A program made the position numbers and the translations under genes. A stretch of DNA of 64,000 bases, from positions 62,001 to 126,000 of the forward strand of contig PYJD01000031.1 of the NCBI GenBank assembly GCA_003635315.1, read 5' to 3'. Below are positions 56,277 to 64,000 of this stretch, piece after piece (position 1 is the first letter of the stretch; each line of letters opens with the position of its first letter). The notes under the pieces were generated by a model. It saw only the letters and a list, made by a program, of their open reading frames with translations, searched no databases and had not been told where the DNA came from. The DNA comes from Candidatus Poribacteria bacterium (GTDB taxonomy: Bacteria > Poribacteria > WGA-4E > WGA-3G).

Positions 56277-58799
56277 TTACTTCTGTATAGTCATTTTTCG
56301 TGTGGATCTATATTCGTTTGCTGTCAATGTATAATAATATAGACCACTTGCAACAGGTTCACCCAGTTCATTTTTTCCATCCCAATATGCTGCGCGGGTA
56401 CGAGTATGGTATAGTCCTGGTTGCTGATGTCCCAATGCTATATTCCGAACTAATTTGCCATTAGATGCATAAATACGGATAGTTACATCTGATGGTTCAG
56501 ATAGTTGATACGGTATCCACGTTTCAGGATTAAACGGATTAGGGTAGTTTGGTAGGAGAGTTGTCATTTTAGGCGTAAATAGTTTCAGGAGTTGTTCAAG
56601 GTAGGAGATACCATTTTGTGTAATTGGATCCCTATTATTTAATATTTGTGCTTCTGTAATCCACTGTTGAATAGATTCAGCATTTAGATTTGGCATTGTT
56701 ATCAGTATGGATGGTGCAGCATTTCCGACATTAATTGCTGCAGCAACTGCAATTAGATCTGCAATATTTACAACACCATCCCCATTGACATCTGCCCTAT
56801 TTTCACCAATTTTTCCGAAATTTGCTGCTACCAGTACTAAGTCGTTGTAATCTACAACCCCATCCCTATTAATATCTGCTATATGGGTAGGTGGTTCAAT
56901 TGCAAATGGGAAATTCCACAAGTAAATTACACCTCCATTACCAGTTGTTGCGAGTGTATTCCCATCAGGACTAAATGTGAGTTGATATACCTGATCAGGA
57001 TTACTGGTGATAGTATATTTATGCTCATTATTTTCAAGATCCCAGAACCGAATTGTATTGTCATTGGGAAAACCTGCAGTGGCAAGTGTCTTGCCATCCA
57101 CACTAAAAGCCGTAATTATGTACCTACCTTTATTTTCTGTTTGTATGGTTTCATATAAACCAGTCGAAATATTCAACAGATATACTTCTGGATTCCCTCC
57201 CGATACTGCAAGTGTACGACCATCAGGACTGTATACTCCATAGGCATATCCCAGTGGTATACCGGTATATGTTGGAATTTGCTGCATGGTATTTAGGTCC
57301 CAGAACTGGATTCCTAACCTTCCCCAAGTAATGAATGTATTCCCATCAGGACTAAAAGTAATGCTCCCCATAGGATTCTTATTATCACCCCCAAGTGTCC
57401 AAAGAGGATTTCCTGTTTTTACATCCCAAAGAATACTATCCCCTGCACTTGAACTTGTAAGGATACTTCCATCCATGCTAAATGAAAGATTATAGATATC
57501 AGAATAATGACCAATCAATGTTCTCTTTATTTCTCCACTAACAACATCCCATAGTTTTATTGAAAAGTCATCAGAGTACCAACCAACTATCGTAGATCCA
57601 TAATCTCCTCCACTCGCTATGGTTTGACCGTCAGGACTAAACACTACGCTGCTTACAGGAGAATTATGTCCCAAGAATGTATTTAGGTTTATTCCAGTTG
57701 CAACATCCCATAATCGAACTGTTCTATCTTTACTACCACTTACGATTGTCTTTCCATCCGGACTGAAATCGAATTCATTGATTCGATTATAATGTCCTGT
57801 TATTTTGTATTTCTTTTGATAGTTTTTAGCATCCCACAATACTATTGTTCCATCCATACTCCCTGTTGCAAGCGTGTTGCCATCAGGACTAAATGCGACA
57901 CTCACAACATCATCAGTATGTTCTACGAATGTCTCCAGATAACTTCCGTTATTTACATCCCACAAACAGATAGTTCTATCCAAACTACCACTTACAAGAT
58001 TCTCACCATCAGGAGTAAAAGCGATACTTCCAATACCACCAATGTGTCCGATAAGTGTCTCTCGTAGTGAAGTAGATGTAACATCCCACAATTTTATCTT
58101 GGCGTCCCATCTACCTCTACTAATTCCTAATGTATTTCCATTGGGACTGAATACAACATTCACCTCCGAAGCAAGAGTTCCAGAATTATAGGTTGACTTA
58201 AGTTCACCGGTATTGACATCCCATAATTTCACAGTATCTATATCTTCATCTTCACCACCTGAAGCCAAGGTCATACCATCAGGACTGAATGCAATATTAT
58301 AGACATCATCTGAATGTCCTAACAATTTGTTTATTAGCCTACCTGTAACACTATCCCACAACTTAATCGACTCATCCTTGTAATTCCCACAAGTTGCTAT
58401 AAGTTTGCCATCAGGACTGATTGTAAGATCCGAAATGTCATCCGTATGTGCAGATATAGTTAGTTTTAGTTTTCCTGAATCTACATCCCATAAATAAAAT
58501 TCGGAAGCACTACTCCCCACGAGTGTCTTGTTATCTGGTGAATATGCAATTGAACCTATAAATCCCATATTATTAGTAAGTAGGTTCAATTCCTCACCTG
58601 TACGAATATTATATATCCAGATCCCAATAGAACTTGGTACAGCGAGGTGTGAACTGTCAGGAGAAAACACTATATTCCCTGTTATATAACCTTTTCCGAT
58701 TCGTTTCTTTGCACCATCCGGAAGTCCCCATAGTGTATAATCCTGTGAGAATGCATTTGATAGGAAAGGCAATGAAATAATAAAGAGGGTGGCAATCAA
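56277..58799 (-). CDS. Secreted WD40-dockerin-sorting-domain protein (array member 5)
   Basis: At least 840 residues, from a TTG at 58799. An in-frame CTG at 58817 has AGGAG exactly 8 bp upstream and would add LNIRRL, giving the signal peptide the positive charges it otherwise lacks; there is no ATG. Then QDYTLWGLPDGAKKRIGKG, about 14 WD40 blades, the dockerin pair (DINRDGVVDYNDL, DVNGDGVVNIADL) and the terminal domain ending STRKMTIQK. It begins 29 bp after the stop of member 6 (11 bp if CTG is used). Confidence 0.88.
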   Translation of the reverse strand: MIATLFIISLPFLSNAFSQDYTLWGLPDGAKKRIGKGYITGNIVFSPDSSHLAVPSSIGIWIYNIRTGEELNLLTNNMGFIGSIAYSPDNKTLVGSSASEFYLWDVDSGKLKLTISAHTDDISDLTISPDGKLIATCGNYKDESIKLWDSVTGRLINKLLGHSDDVYNIAFSPDGMTLASGGEDEDIDTVKLWDVNTGELKSTYNSGTLASEVNVVFSPNGNTLGISRGRWDAKIKLWDVTSTSLRETLIGHIGGIGSIAFTPDGENLVSGSLDRTICLWDVNNGSYLETFVEHTDDVVSVAFSPDGNTLATGSMDGTIVLWDAKNYQKKYKITGHYNRINEFDFSPDGKTIVSGSKDRTVRLWDVATGINLNTFLGHNSPVSSVVFSPDGQTIASGGDYGSTIVGWYSDDFSIKLWDVVSGEIKRTLIGHYSDIYNLSFSMDGSILTSSSAGDSILWDVKTGNPLWTLGGDNKNPMGSITFSPDGNTFITWGRLGIQFWDLNTMQQIPTYTGIPLGYAYGVYSPDGRTLAVSGGNPEVYLLNISTGLYETIQTENKGRYIITAFSVDGKTLATAGFPNDNTIRFWDLENNEHKYTITSNPDQVYQLTFSPDGNTLATTGNGGVIYLWNFPFAIEPPTHIADINRDGVVDYNDLVLVAANFGKIGENRADVNGDGVVNIADLIAVAAAINVGNAAPSILITMPNLNAESIQQWITEAQILNNRDPITQNGISYLEQLLKLFTPKMTTLLPNYPNPFNPETWIPYQLSEPSDVTIRIYASNGKLVRNIALGHQQPGLYHTRTRAAYWDGKNELGEPVASGLYYYTLTANEYRSTRKMTIQK

Positions 58800-58828
58800 A
58801 AGTCGTCGTATATTCAGGGGAAGATCTC

Positions 58829-61324
58829 CTATTTTCGTATTACCATGCGTTTTGTTGCCATGTATTTCCCAGCAGAAAAACTATAAAAATAAACGCCACT
58901 TGCAACAGGTTCGCCGTTTTGGTTTTTCCCATCCCAATAGGCTGCACGACTTTGGTCATGATAAATCCCGGCAGGTTTATACCCCAATTCCAGAGTGCGA
59001 ATCAATACTCCATTGGCTGAGAAAATAGTAATTTTTGCATTTGTTGTAGTTGCCAACTGATATGGGATCCATGTTTCTGGATTGAAAGGATTAGGATAGT
59101 TTGTCAATAGAAGCGTCTGATTAGGTGTTAGGTGAACCAGAAGCTGCTTGAGGTAATTCAGACCTTGATGAGAGTCTGTGGTAGTAAGAAATAATTGTGT
59201 TGCTTGATTGATCCAGTCTTGTACTTTTTCGTGGGTAAGAAAACCTTGTGCTTGTGTTAGCTTTAATGGTGCAGCATTCTTATTTGTAATAGCAGCAGCA
59301 ACTAACAAAATATCCGCGATGTTAACAACACCATCCTTGTTAATATCCGCTTGATTTTCTATATCTGAATTCCCAAATTGAGATGCAACATAAATGAGAT
59401 CTTGCACATCCACAACTCCATCCCTATTTACATCTTCTGAAAGGATAACTGGTTGGCTTTCTTCACCTATTATTGCCTTATAATCCCATATCAATATCTC
59501 TCCATCCCAATTTGCTGTAACAAATGTATTCCCATCCGGACTGAAATATAAAAGGCGTGGACCTAACCTATGTCCATTTAGTATCTTTTGTTCACCCGTT
59601 GCTACATCCCAGAGTCTAATTGTCGGATCATCTGCTCCAGCACAACTAACAAGTGTTTTTCCGTCATGACTGAAAGCAAGGCTTTGAATTCCCTGAGTAT
59701 GTCCGGTCAACATGGAAATTGGTAGTCCGGTGATGGTATCCCAAAGAATAATGGTTGCATCATCACTTCCACTGGCAATTATACTTCCATCATGATTAAT
59801 GGCGACATAGTTTACATTATCTGTATGTCCCTTACATGTATGTATTTCAGTTGCTGCGTTAACATCCCATAGACGGACTGTGTTATCTTTACTCCCACTG
59901 GCAAGCATGGTTGTATCTTGACTGAATGCTATGGATGTCACCTCATCTGTATGTCCTCTTAATGTTGTAGCAAATGTACGCCCTTGATAAAATAGATGTA
60001 TATTCCTGTTTCTATTTCCTGCCGCAAGGTATTGACCATCGGTACTATATACAATTGATGTATACCCTCTTAGAGTAGTATTGGGTTGTAGCGTTTCATC
60101 AATACCAAATAGTGTACTTAAAAAAACATAATTTGATAAATCCCATAAAACTATAAGAGAATCAATACATGCGAGGGTTGAACCGTCCGGACTAAAAGCT
60201 AAATCCCTATATATTGAATGATGTCCTGCAAAGATCAGTGCCTTATTTTGACCATTATTTAAACTCCAGAAGTATATTTTTTCACGATTAGAAGTAGCCA
60301 GTGTATTTCCATCTGGACTGATCGCCATTCCCCATACCCCTACATGACCATCAATTGATACCAACCGTCTCTTACTTTCTGTGTCCCATATAAATAATTC
60401 TTCAGCACCACTGCTTGCGAGGGTTGAACCATCCGGACTAAAAGCAATTCTACCAACACCTCTAATATGACCTCCAAGTTTAGCAATGTATGCTCCGGTA
60501 ATTGCATTATATAAGTGTAGACCTTCATATCCCCCGACTGCTATGGTTTTTCCATCTGGACTTACCGCGATGGAGCGAAGTGCGACAGTATCAATCTCCT
60601 TTCTTAATTCTCCGGATTCGATATCCCATAATTTGACATTACCATTATCACTGCCACTAATCAGTGTCTTATCATCTGGTGTAATAATTAAATTTCCAAT
60701 CCCATGAGTGTATTTTGATAAAGTAGCTTTTTCAATTCCTGTAGCTACATCCCACAATCTTAGGGTGCGACCCGAATCTACACTTGCAATCGTCTGACCA
60801 TCGGAACTAAAAGCAATCGTCCTGAACCAACTATCATTTACCTTAAGCATTTTCATCTGTTTGCCAGTGGTTATATCCCATAAATAAACATAATCACTGT
60901 ACATACCAGAAAGTATTTTTCTATCTGGACTGAATATCACTTGACGAATCCCCTCTGTATCCCCCATCAAAGACACATTTAATTCGTGATTCTCCAAGTC
61001 ACGCACATGGAGCGTATTCGATGAATCTAAAATAACATAAGCATTTGAATATGGACTCACGTCAAGAATCTGGGAAGTACTTTCCGATTTAAGGTTAAGT
61101 TCAGTCCCGGTACTGACATCATAAATCCAAAGTCCTATACCTGTTTGAACGATCAAACGTCTACCATCAGGTGAGAATGTGACATCTTTCACGGTCCCTT
61201 TCCCGATACGCGATATAGCACCATCGGGTAAATCCCATTGATGATAATTCTGAGCGATTCCGTTGTGCAGAAACAGAATTGAAATGAGGAACAGAGATAA
61301 TATGTTAAAATGAAACACCTTCAT
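58829..61324 (-). CDS. Secreted WD40-dockerin-sorting-domain protein (array member 6)
   Basis: 831 residues. Signal peptide 1-24 (NGIA), NYHQWDLPDGAISRIGKG, WD40 blades with two degenerate early ones (ILDVSPYSNAYVIL), the dockerin pair (DVNRDGVVDVQDL, DINKDGVVNIADI) and the terminal domain, where LPNYPNP reads LTNYPNP. Its blade order and degenerate early blades resemble member 2 more than its immediate neighbours, suggesting an alternating two-type duplication. 10 bp separate it from member 7. Confidence 0.9.
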   Translation of the reverse strand: MKVFHFNILSLFLISILFLHNGIAQNYHQWDLPDGAISRIGKGTVKDVTFSPDGRRLIVQTGIGLWIYDVSTGTELNLKSESTSQILDVSPYSNAYVILDSSNTLHVRDLENHELNVSLMGDTEGIRQVIFSPDRKILSGMYSDYVYLWDITTGKQMKMLKVNDSWFRTIAFSSDGQTIASVDSGRTLRLWDVATGIEKATLSKYTHGIGNLIITPDDKTLISGSDNGNVKLWDIESGELRKEIDTVALRSIAVSPDGKTIAVGGYEGLHLYNAITGAYIAKLGGHIRGVGRIAFSPDGSTLASSGAEELFIWDTESKRRLVSIDGHVGVWGMAISPDGNTLATSNREKIYFWSLNNGQNKALIFAGHHSIYRDLAFSPDGSTLACIDSLIVLWDLSNYVFLSTLFGIDETLQPNTTLRGYTSIVYSTDGQYLAAGNRNRNIHLFYQGRTFATTLRGHTDEVTSIAFSQDTTMLASGSKDNTVRLWDVNAATEIHTCKGHTDNVNYVAINHDGSIIASGSDDATIILWDTITGLPISMLTGHTQGIQSLAFSHDGKTLVSCAGADDPTIRLWDVATGEQKILNGHRLGPRLLYFSPDGNTFVTANWDGEILIWDYKAIIGEESQPVILSEDVNRDGVVDVQDLIYVASQFGNSDIENQADINKDGVVNIADILLVAAAITNKNAAPLKLTQAQGFLTHEKVQDWINQATQLFLTTTDSHQGLNYLKQLLVHLTPNQTLLLTNYPNPFNPETWIPYQLATTTNAKITIFSANGVLIRTLELGYKPAGIYHDQSRAAYWDGKNQNGEPVASGVYFYSFSAGKYMATKRMVIRK

Positions 61325-61334
61325 CTGATGTCTC

Positions 61335-63863
61335 CTATTTTCGTATTACCATTCTTTTTGTTGCAGAATAATGACCGGTTGAAAATTCATAGAAATATAT
61401 CCCACTGGCAACAGGTTCACCTAACTCATTCTTACCATCCCAATAGGCAGCGTGGGTACGATCTTGGTATAATCCTGCCTGTTTATGTCCTAATGATATA
61501 TTCTTTATCAATAGACCATCTGTGGAATAAATCTTAATTGTAACATCTGCAGCTTCAGATAGTTGGTATGGAATCCAAGTCTCAGGGTTGAAGGGGTTGG
61601 GATAGTTTGGTAGGAGTGCGGTCTTGTTAGGTATTAAGGCAGTTAGAAGTTGTTCCAAAAAGAGAATGCCATTTTTGTATGTTGGATCATTTGAATCGAG
61701 TGATTGAACCTGTGTAATCCACTGTTCAACATCTGAACTTGAAATGGGTAGATTACGAATTTGTAGAGAGACTGATGGTGCTGCCGCATTTCCTAATTCT
61801 GCTGCAATCTTTATGAGATCAGCTATGTTTACGATACCATCACCATTAACGTCTGCATTGTTAGGACCTGTCTTACCGAAGTTTGCAGCAACAGCAATTA
61901 AATCGTAGATGTCCACAACACCATCCCCATTTACATCTGTTTCTAAGTATGTCGGGGTTACAATTGAATTGTATTCCCATAATAGAATAGTGCCATCTAT
62001 ACTTCCCGAAACAAGTGTTTCTCCATCAGAACTTATAGAAACATCAACAATTTCACTCGTATGTCCAGATAAAGTCTGTTGTAGTACCACACTCTTTACA
62101 TCCCATAGAAACAACGATGGATTAGCGAAATTACCTCCCGCAATAACAGTCTTTCCATCTGGACTGAATGTAATACTACTGACAACTCTCGGACTGTCTG
62201 GTAAGATTCTTTGTTCATCAGAAGCGATATCCCATAGTATAACTTTATGGTATGCTCCACCACTTGCCAGCATTCTTCCATTGGGACTGAATTCAAGTGC
62301 CTTGATCCTATTTGAATGACCTGTATATTCCTTAATCAGTCTAAAAGTTATGAGACTCCACAATCGAATTTTTCCATGACTGTCTCCAGATGCCAATATA
62401 TTACCATCAGGAGTGAAAGCAAGACTTAAAATAGGGTCATTGTGAGGCTTGTTAGTAAAATCGGTTAGTGTTACAAAATTATTACCTGTAACCGTGTGAT
62501 ATAAGTAGATGTCGTCGTCATCGCCAGCGGATGCAAGAATCTTTCCATCCGGACTGAATTTAACCTTGTTTATCTTATTTGTATAGCCAAGAACTAATTT
62601 ACTTAAACTCCCATTTTCAGCATCCCACAATCGTACTGTTGGGTCATCATAACTGCTACTACTAACTACCGTCCTACCATCCGGACTGAAGTCAACGGAT
62701 TCAATCCTTGTAAAATGTCCAGTAAGCGTATAAATACCTTCACCGGTCATAGTATCCAATATCCGTATTTTCCTATCCCAACCGCCTGTTACAAGTGTCT
62801 TATTATTAGGATTTAATGCCAAACACGTAATATTAGGAACATGTCCTGAGATAATTCTCTTAGGTTGGAGACTATCAACATTCCAAATTATGACTGTACC
62901 ATCCAAACTACCACTGACAAGTGTCTTACCATCCGAGCTAAAAACAAGACTAATAAGAGAAGCAGAATGTTCAAGCAGTGTTGTCTTGTAGGTATACGAA
63001 GGAACATCCCATAATACAATTGTTCCATCATTACCACCACTGACAAGTGTACGACCATCAACACTGAAGGCAATACTATTGACACCTTGCGTATGTCCAG
63101 TTATCGTGGTTATCAGTTCATTATTAACAGTATCCCAAATACGAATAGTATTATCTAAAAAACCAGCACAACTTGCTAAGACTTTCCCATTTGGACTAAA
63201 TGCAAGATCGTTAATATCCCCTGTATGTCCAATATAAGTTGTTTTTAAATTACCTGTAGCAACATCCCATAACTCTATTAGAGACTCCTTCCATTTCGAT
63301 CCAGTTGCAAGTGTCTTTCCATCAGGAGTAAACGCGAGACTTGAGATTTCTCCAGTAGCAATGATACTGTTTGAGGTTCCATCTCCAGATGCTACATCCC
63401 AAATTAGTACAGTCTTATCGTTCCTACCAGTACTGCTTGCAATGGTTTTTCCATCAGGACTAAATACGATACTTCGTACATTATCAGTGTGTCCTATAAA
63501 TTCAGCTTTAATTACTCTATTATTAACATCCCATAGTAATAAAGTATTATCCGAACTCCCACTGGCGAGTGTGGTACCATCAGGACTAAAGGTTACACCT
63601 GCAATACTGGGTGCTTGCATACTCAACAGGTCTAATTCAGTTCCGGTTTGGACATCATATAACCAGATTCCAATTGTAGTTGCAACTGCAAGAATGGAAT
63701 TGTCGGGTGAAATTGCTATATCTCCAGAGATTCGACCTTTACCGATTCTAAGTTTTGCACCATCCGGTAAATGCCACCTCATATAATCTTCCGCATAACC
63801 TGTTGGCAAGAAATATATTAGAATTAGCAGCGTTAATATCTGTAAGCATGTTCTTGATTTCAT
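61335..63863 (-). CDS. Secreted WD40-dockerin-sorting-domain protein (array member 7)
   Basis: 842 residues. Signal peptide 1-24 (TGYA), DYMRWHLPDGAKLRIGKG, about 14 WD40 blades, the dockerin pair (DVNGDGVVDIYDL, DVNGDGIVNIADL) near 650-695, helical linker, and the complete terminal domain ending ATKRMVIRK. 75 bp downstream of the partial member 8. Two seven-blade propellers would account for the WD40 length. No enzyme domain seen. Confidence 0.9.
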   Translation of the reverse strand: MKSRTCLQILTLLILIYFLPTGYAEDYMRWHLPDGAKLRIGKGRISGDIAISPDNSILAVATTIGIWLYDVQTGTELDLLSMQAPSIAGVTFSPDGTTLASGSSDNTLLLWDVNNRVIKAEFIGHTDNVRSIVFSPDGKTIASSTGRNDKTVLIWDVASGDGTSNSIIATGEISSLAFTPDGKTLATGSKWKESLIELWDVATGNLKTTYIGHTGDINDLAFSPNGKVLASCAGFLDNTIRIWDTVNNELITTITGHTQGVNSIAFSVDGRTLVSGGNDGTIVLWDVPSYTYKTTLLEHSASLISLVFSSDGKTLVSGSLDGTVIIWNVDSLQPKRIISGHVPNITCLALNPNNKTLVTGGWDRKIRILDTMTGEGIYTLTGHFTRIESVDFSPDGRTVVSSSSYDDPTVRLWDAENGSLSKLVLGYTNKINKVKFSPDGKILASAGDDDDIYLYHTVTGNNFVTLTDFTNKPHNDPILSLAFTPDGNILASGDSHGKIRLWSLITFRLIKEYTGHSNRIKALEFSPNGRMLASGGAYHKVILWDIASDEQRILPDSPRVVSSITFSPDGKTVIAGGNFANPSLFLWDVKSVVLQQTLSGHTSEIVDVSISSDGETLVSGSIDGTILLWEYNSIVTPTYLETDVNGDGVVDIYDLIAVAANFGKTGPNNADVNGDGIVNIADLIKIAAELGNAAAPSVSLQIRNLPISSSDVEQWITQVQSLDSNDPTYKNGILFLEQLLTALIPNKTALLPNYPNPFNPETWIPYQLSEAADVTIKIYSTDGLLIKNISLGHKQAGLYQDRTHAAYWDGKNELGEPVASGIYFYEFSTGHYSATKRMVIRK

Positions 63864-63938
63864 ATACGATCCTCAAGTTGTTCTATATGACGTTAAGGCA
63901 ATCCTCTTTCTGGTAACACCATACAACTGAAATTCGAA

Positions 63939-64000
63939 TTATTTCTGTATTACCATTCGTCGTGTAGCGGAAAACTCTCCTGCTGAGAGTGTATAGAAAT
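63939..64000 (-). CDS. Secreted WD40-dockerin-sorting-domain protein (array member 8, partial)
   Basis: Only the last 19 codons plus a TAA stop lie in the window: FYTLSAGEFSATRRMVIQK, which is the end of the C-terminal sorting domain of the array proteins. The 5' part lies beyond the window's right edge, so the array is longer than seen here. Confidence 0.85.
   Translation of the reverse strand, partial: FYTLSAGEFSATRRMVIQK

Noticed and set aside
1-64000. tRNA or rRNA genes
   Set aside because: I scanned the gaps for T-loop (GGTTCGAATCC-like) and conserved rRNA stretches and found none; the one GGTTCAAA match is part of the TPP riboswitch.

Overview
The window looks like a piece of a Candidatus Poribacteria (or close relative) chromosome. 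It is AT-rich. It has a C-terminal domain beginning 'LPNYPNPFNPETWIPYQL' on many secreted proteins, several PhyH-family dioxygenases, Gfo/Idh/MocA oxidoreductases, large secreted WD40 proteins, and intergenic gaps full of palindromic repeats. This assignment rests on recalled family patterns; no 16S or marker tree was available. UGA is a normal stop here (for example ruvC, the gene ending at 14877 and the gene ending at 50821).

Region 1 (1-7.1 kb, minus strand): a yebC-ruvC-ruvA-ruvB Holliday-junction operon. Next is a gene at 4089-5096 that reads as one two-domain peroxiredoxin only if two in-frame UGA codons are decoded as selenocysteine. Both UGAs fall exactly at the peroxidatic-Cys position and each is followed by a SECIS-like hairpin. 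It is coupled by a TAATG overlap to a PAP2-like membrane protein. A PhyH dioxygenase and a Gfo/Idh/MocA oxidoreductase follow.

Region 2 (7.1-20 kb): a repeat-rich gap, an NhaC-type antiporter, a tandemly duplicated Rpn-type PD-(D/E)XK gene (one intact copy, one broken), an amidohydrolase, a VOC protein, a PhyH dioxygenase overlapping a D-threonine-aldolase-like PLP enzyme, a secreted WD40 protein without the C-terminal sorting module, and a membrane protein.

Region 3 (20-33.3 kb): a stand-alone nuclease-methyltransferase of the type ISP/IIG kind. Divergent from it is a three-gene envelope operon behind a near-consensus sigma-54 promoter; two of its membrane-anchored proteins carry an HxxHxH histidine-triad motif. 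Then come a frameshifted membrane-protein gene, a galactonate-dehydratase-like enolase-superfamily enzyme, a second Gfo/Idh/MocA protein and a large polytopic membrane protein.

Region 4 (33.5-45.6 kb): a ~2160-residue SprA/Sov-like outer-membrane protein (type IX secretion translocon family), convergent with a TPP-riboswitch-controlled thiX-thiY-thiO-thiS operon. After an alpha/beta hydrolase come two overlapping oxygenase genes that together resemble the PhnY/PhnZ (TmpA/TmpB) phosphonate-oxidising pair, behind a good sigma-70 promoter.

Region 5 (45.7-64 kb, minus strand): a tandem array of eight paralogous secreted proteins (the eighth cut by the window end). Each has a signal peptide, about 14 WD40 blades, a duplicated dockerin-type EF-hand module and the C-terminal sorting domain. 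The SprA-like protein upstream is the natural candidate exporter for this cargo. The array is interrupted once by a 155-bp MITE-like element with TAA flanks that also occurs elsewhere in the window.
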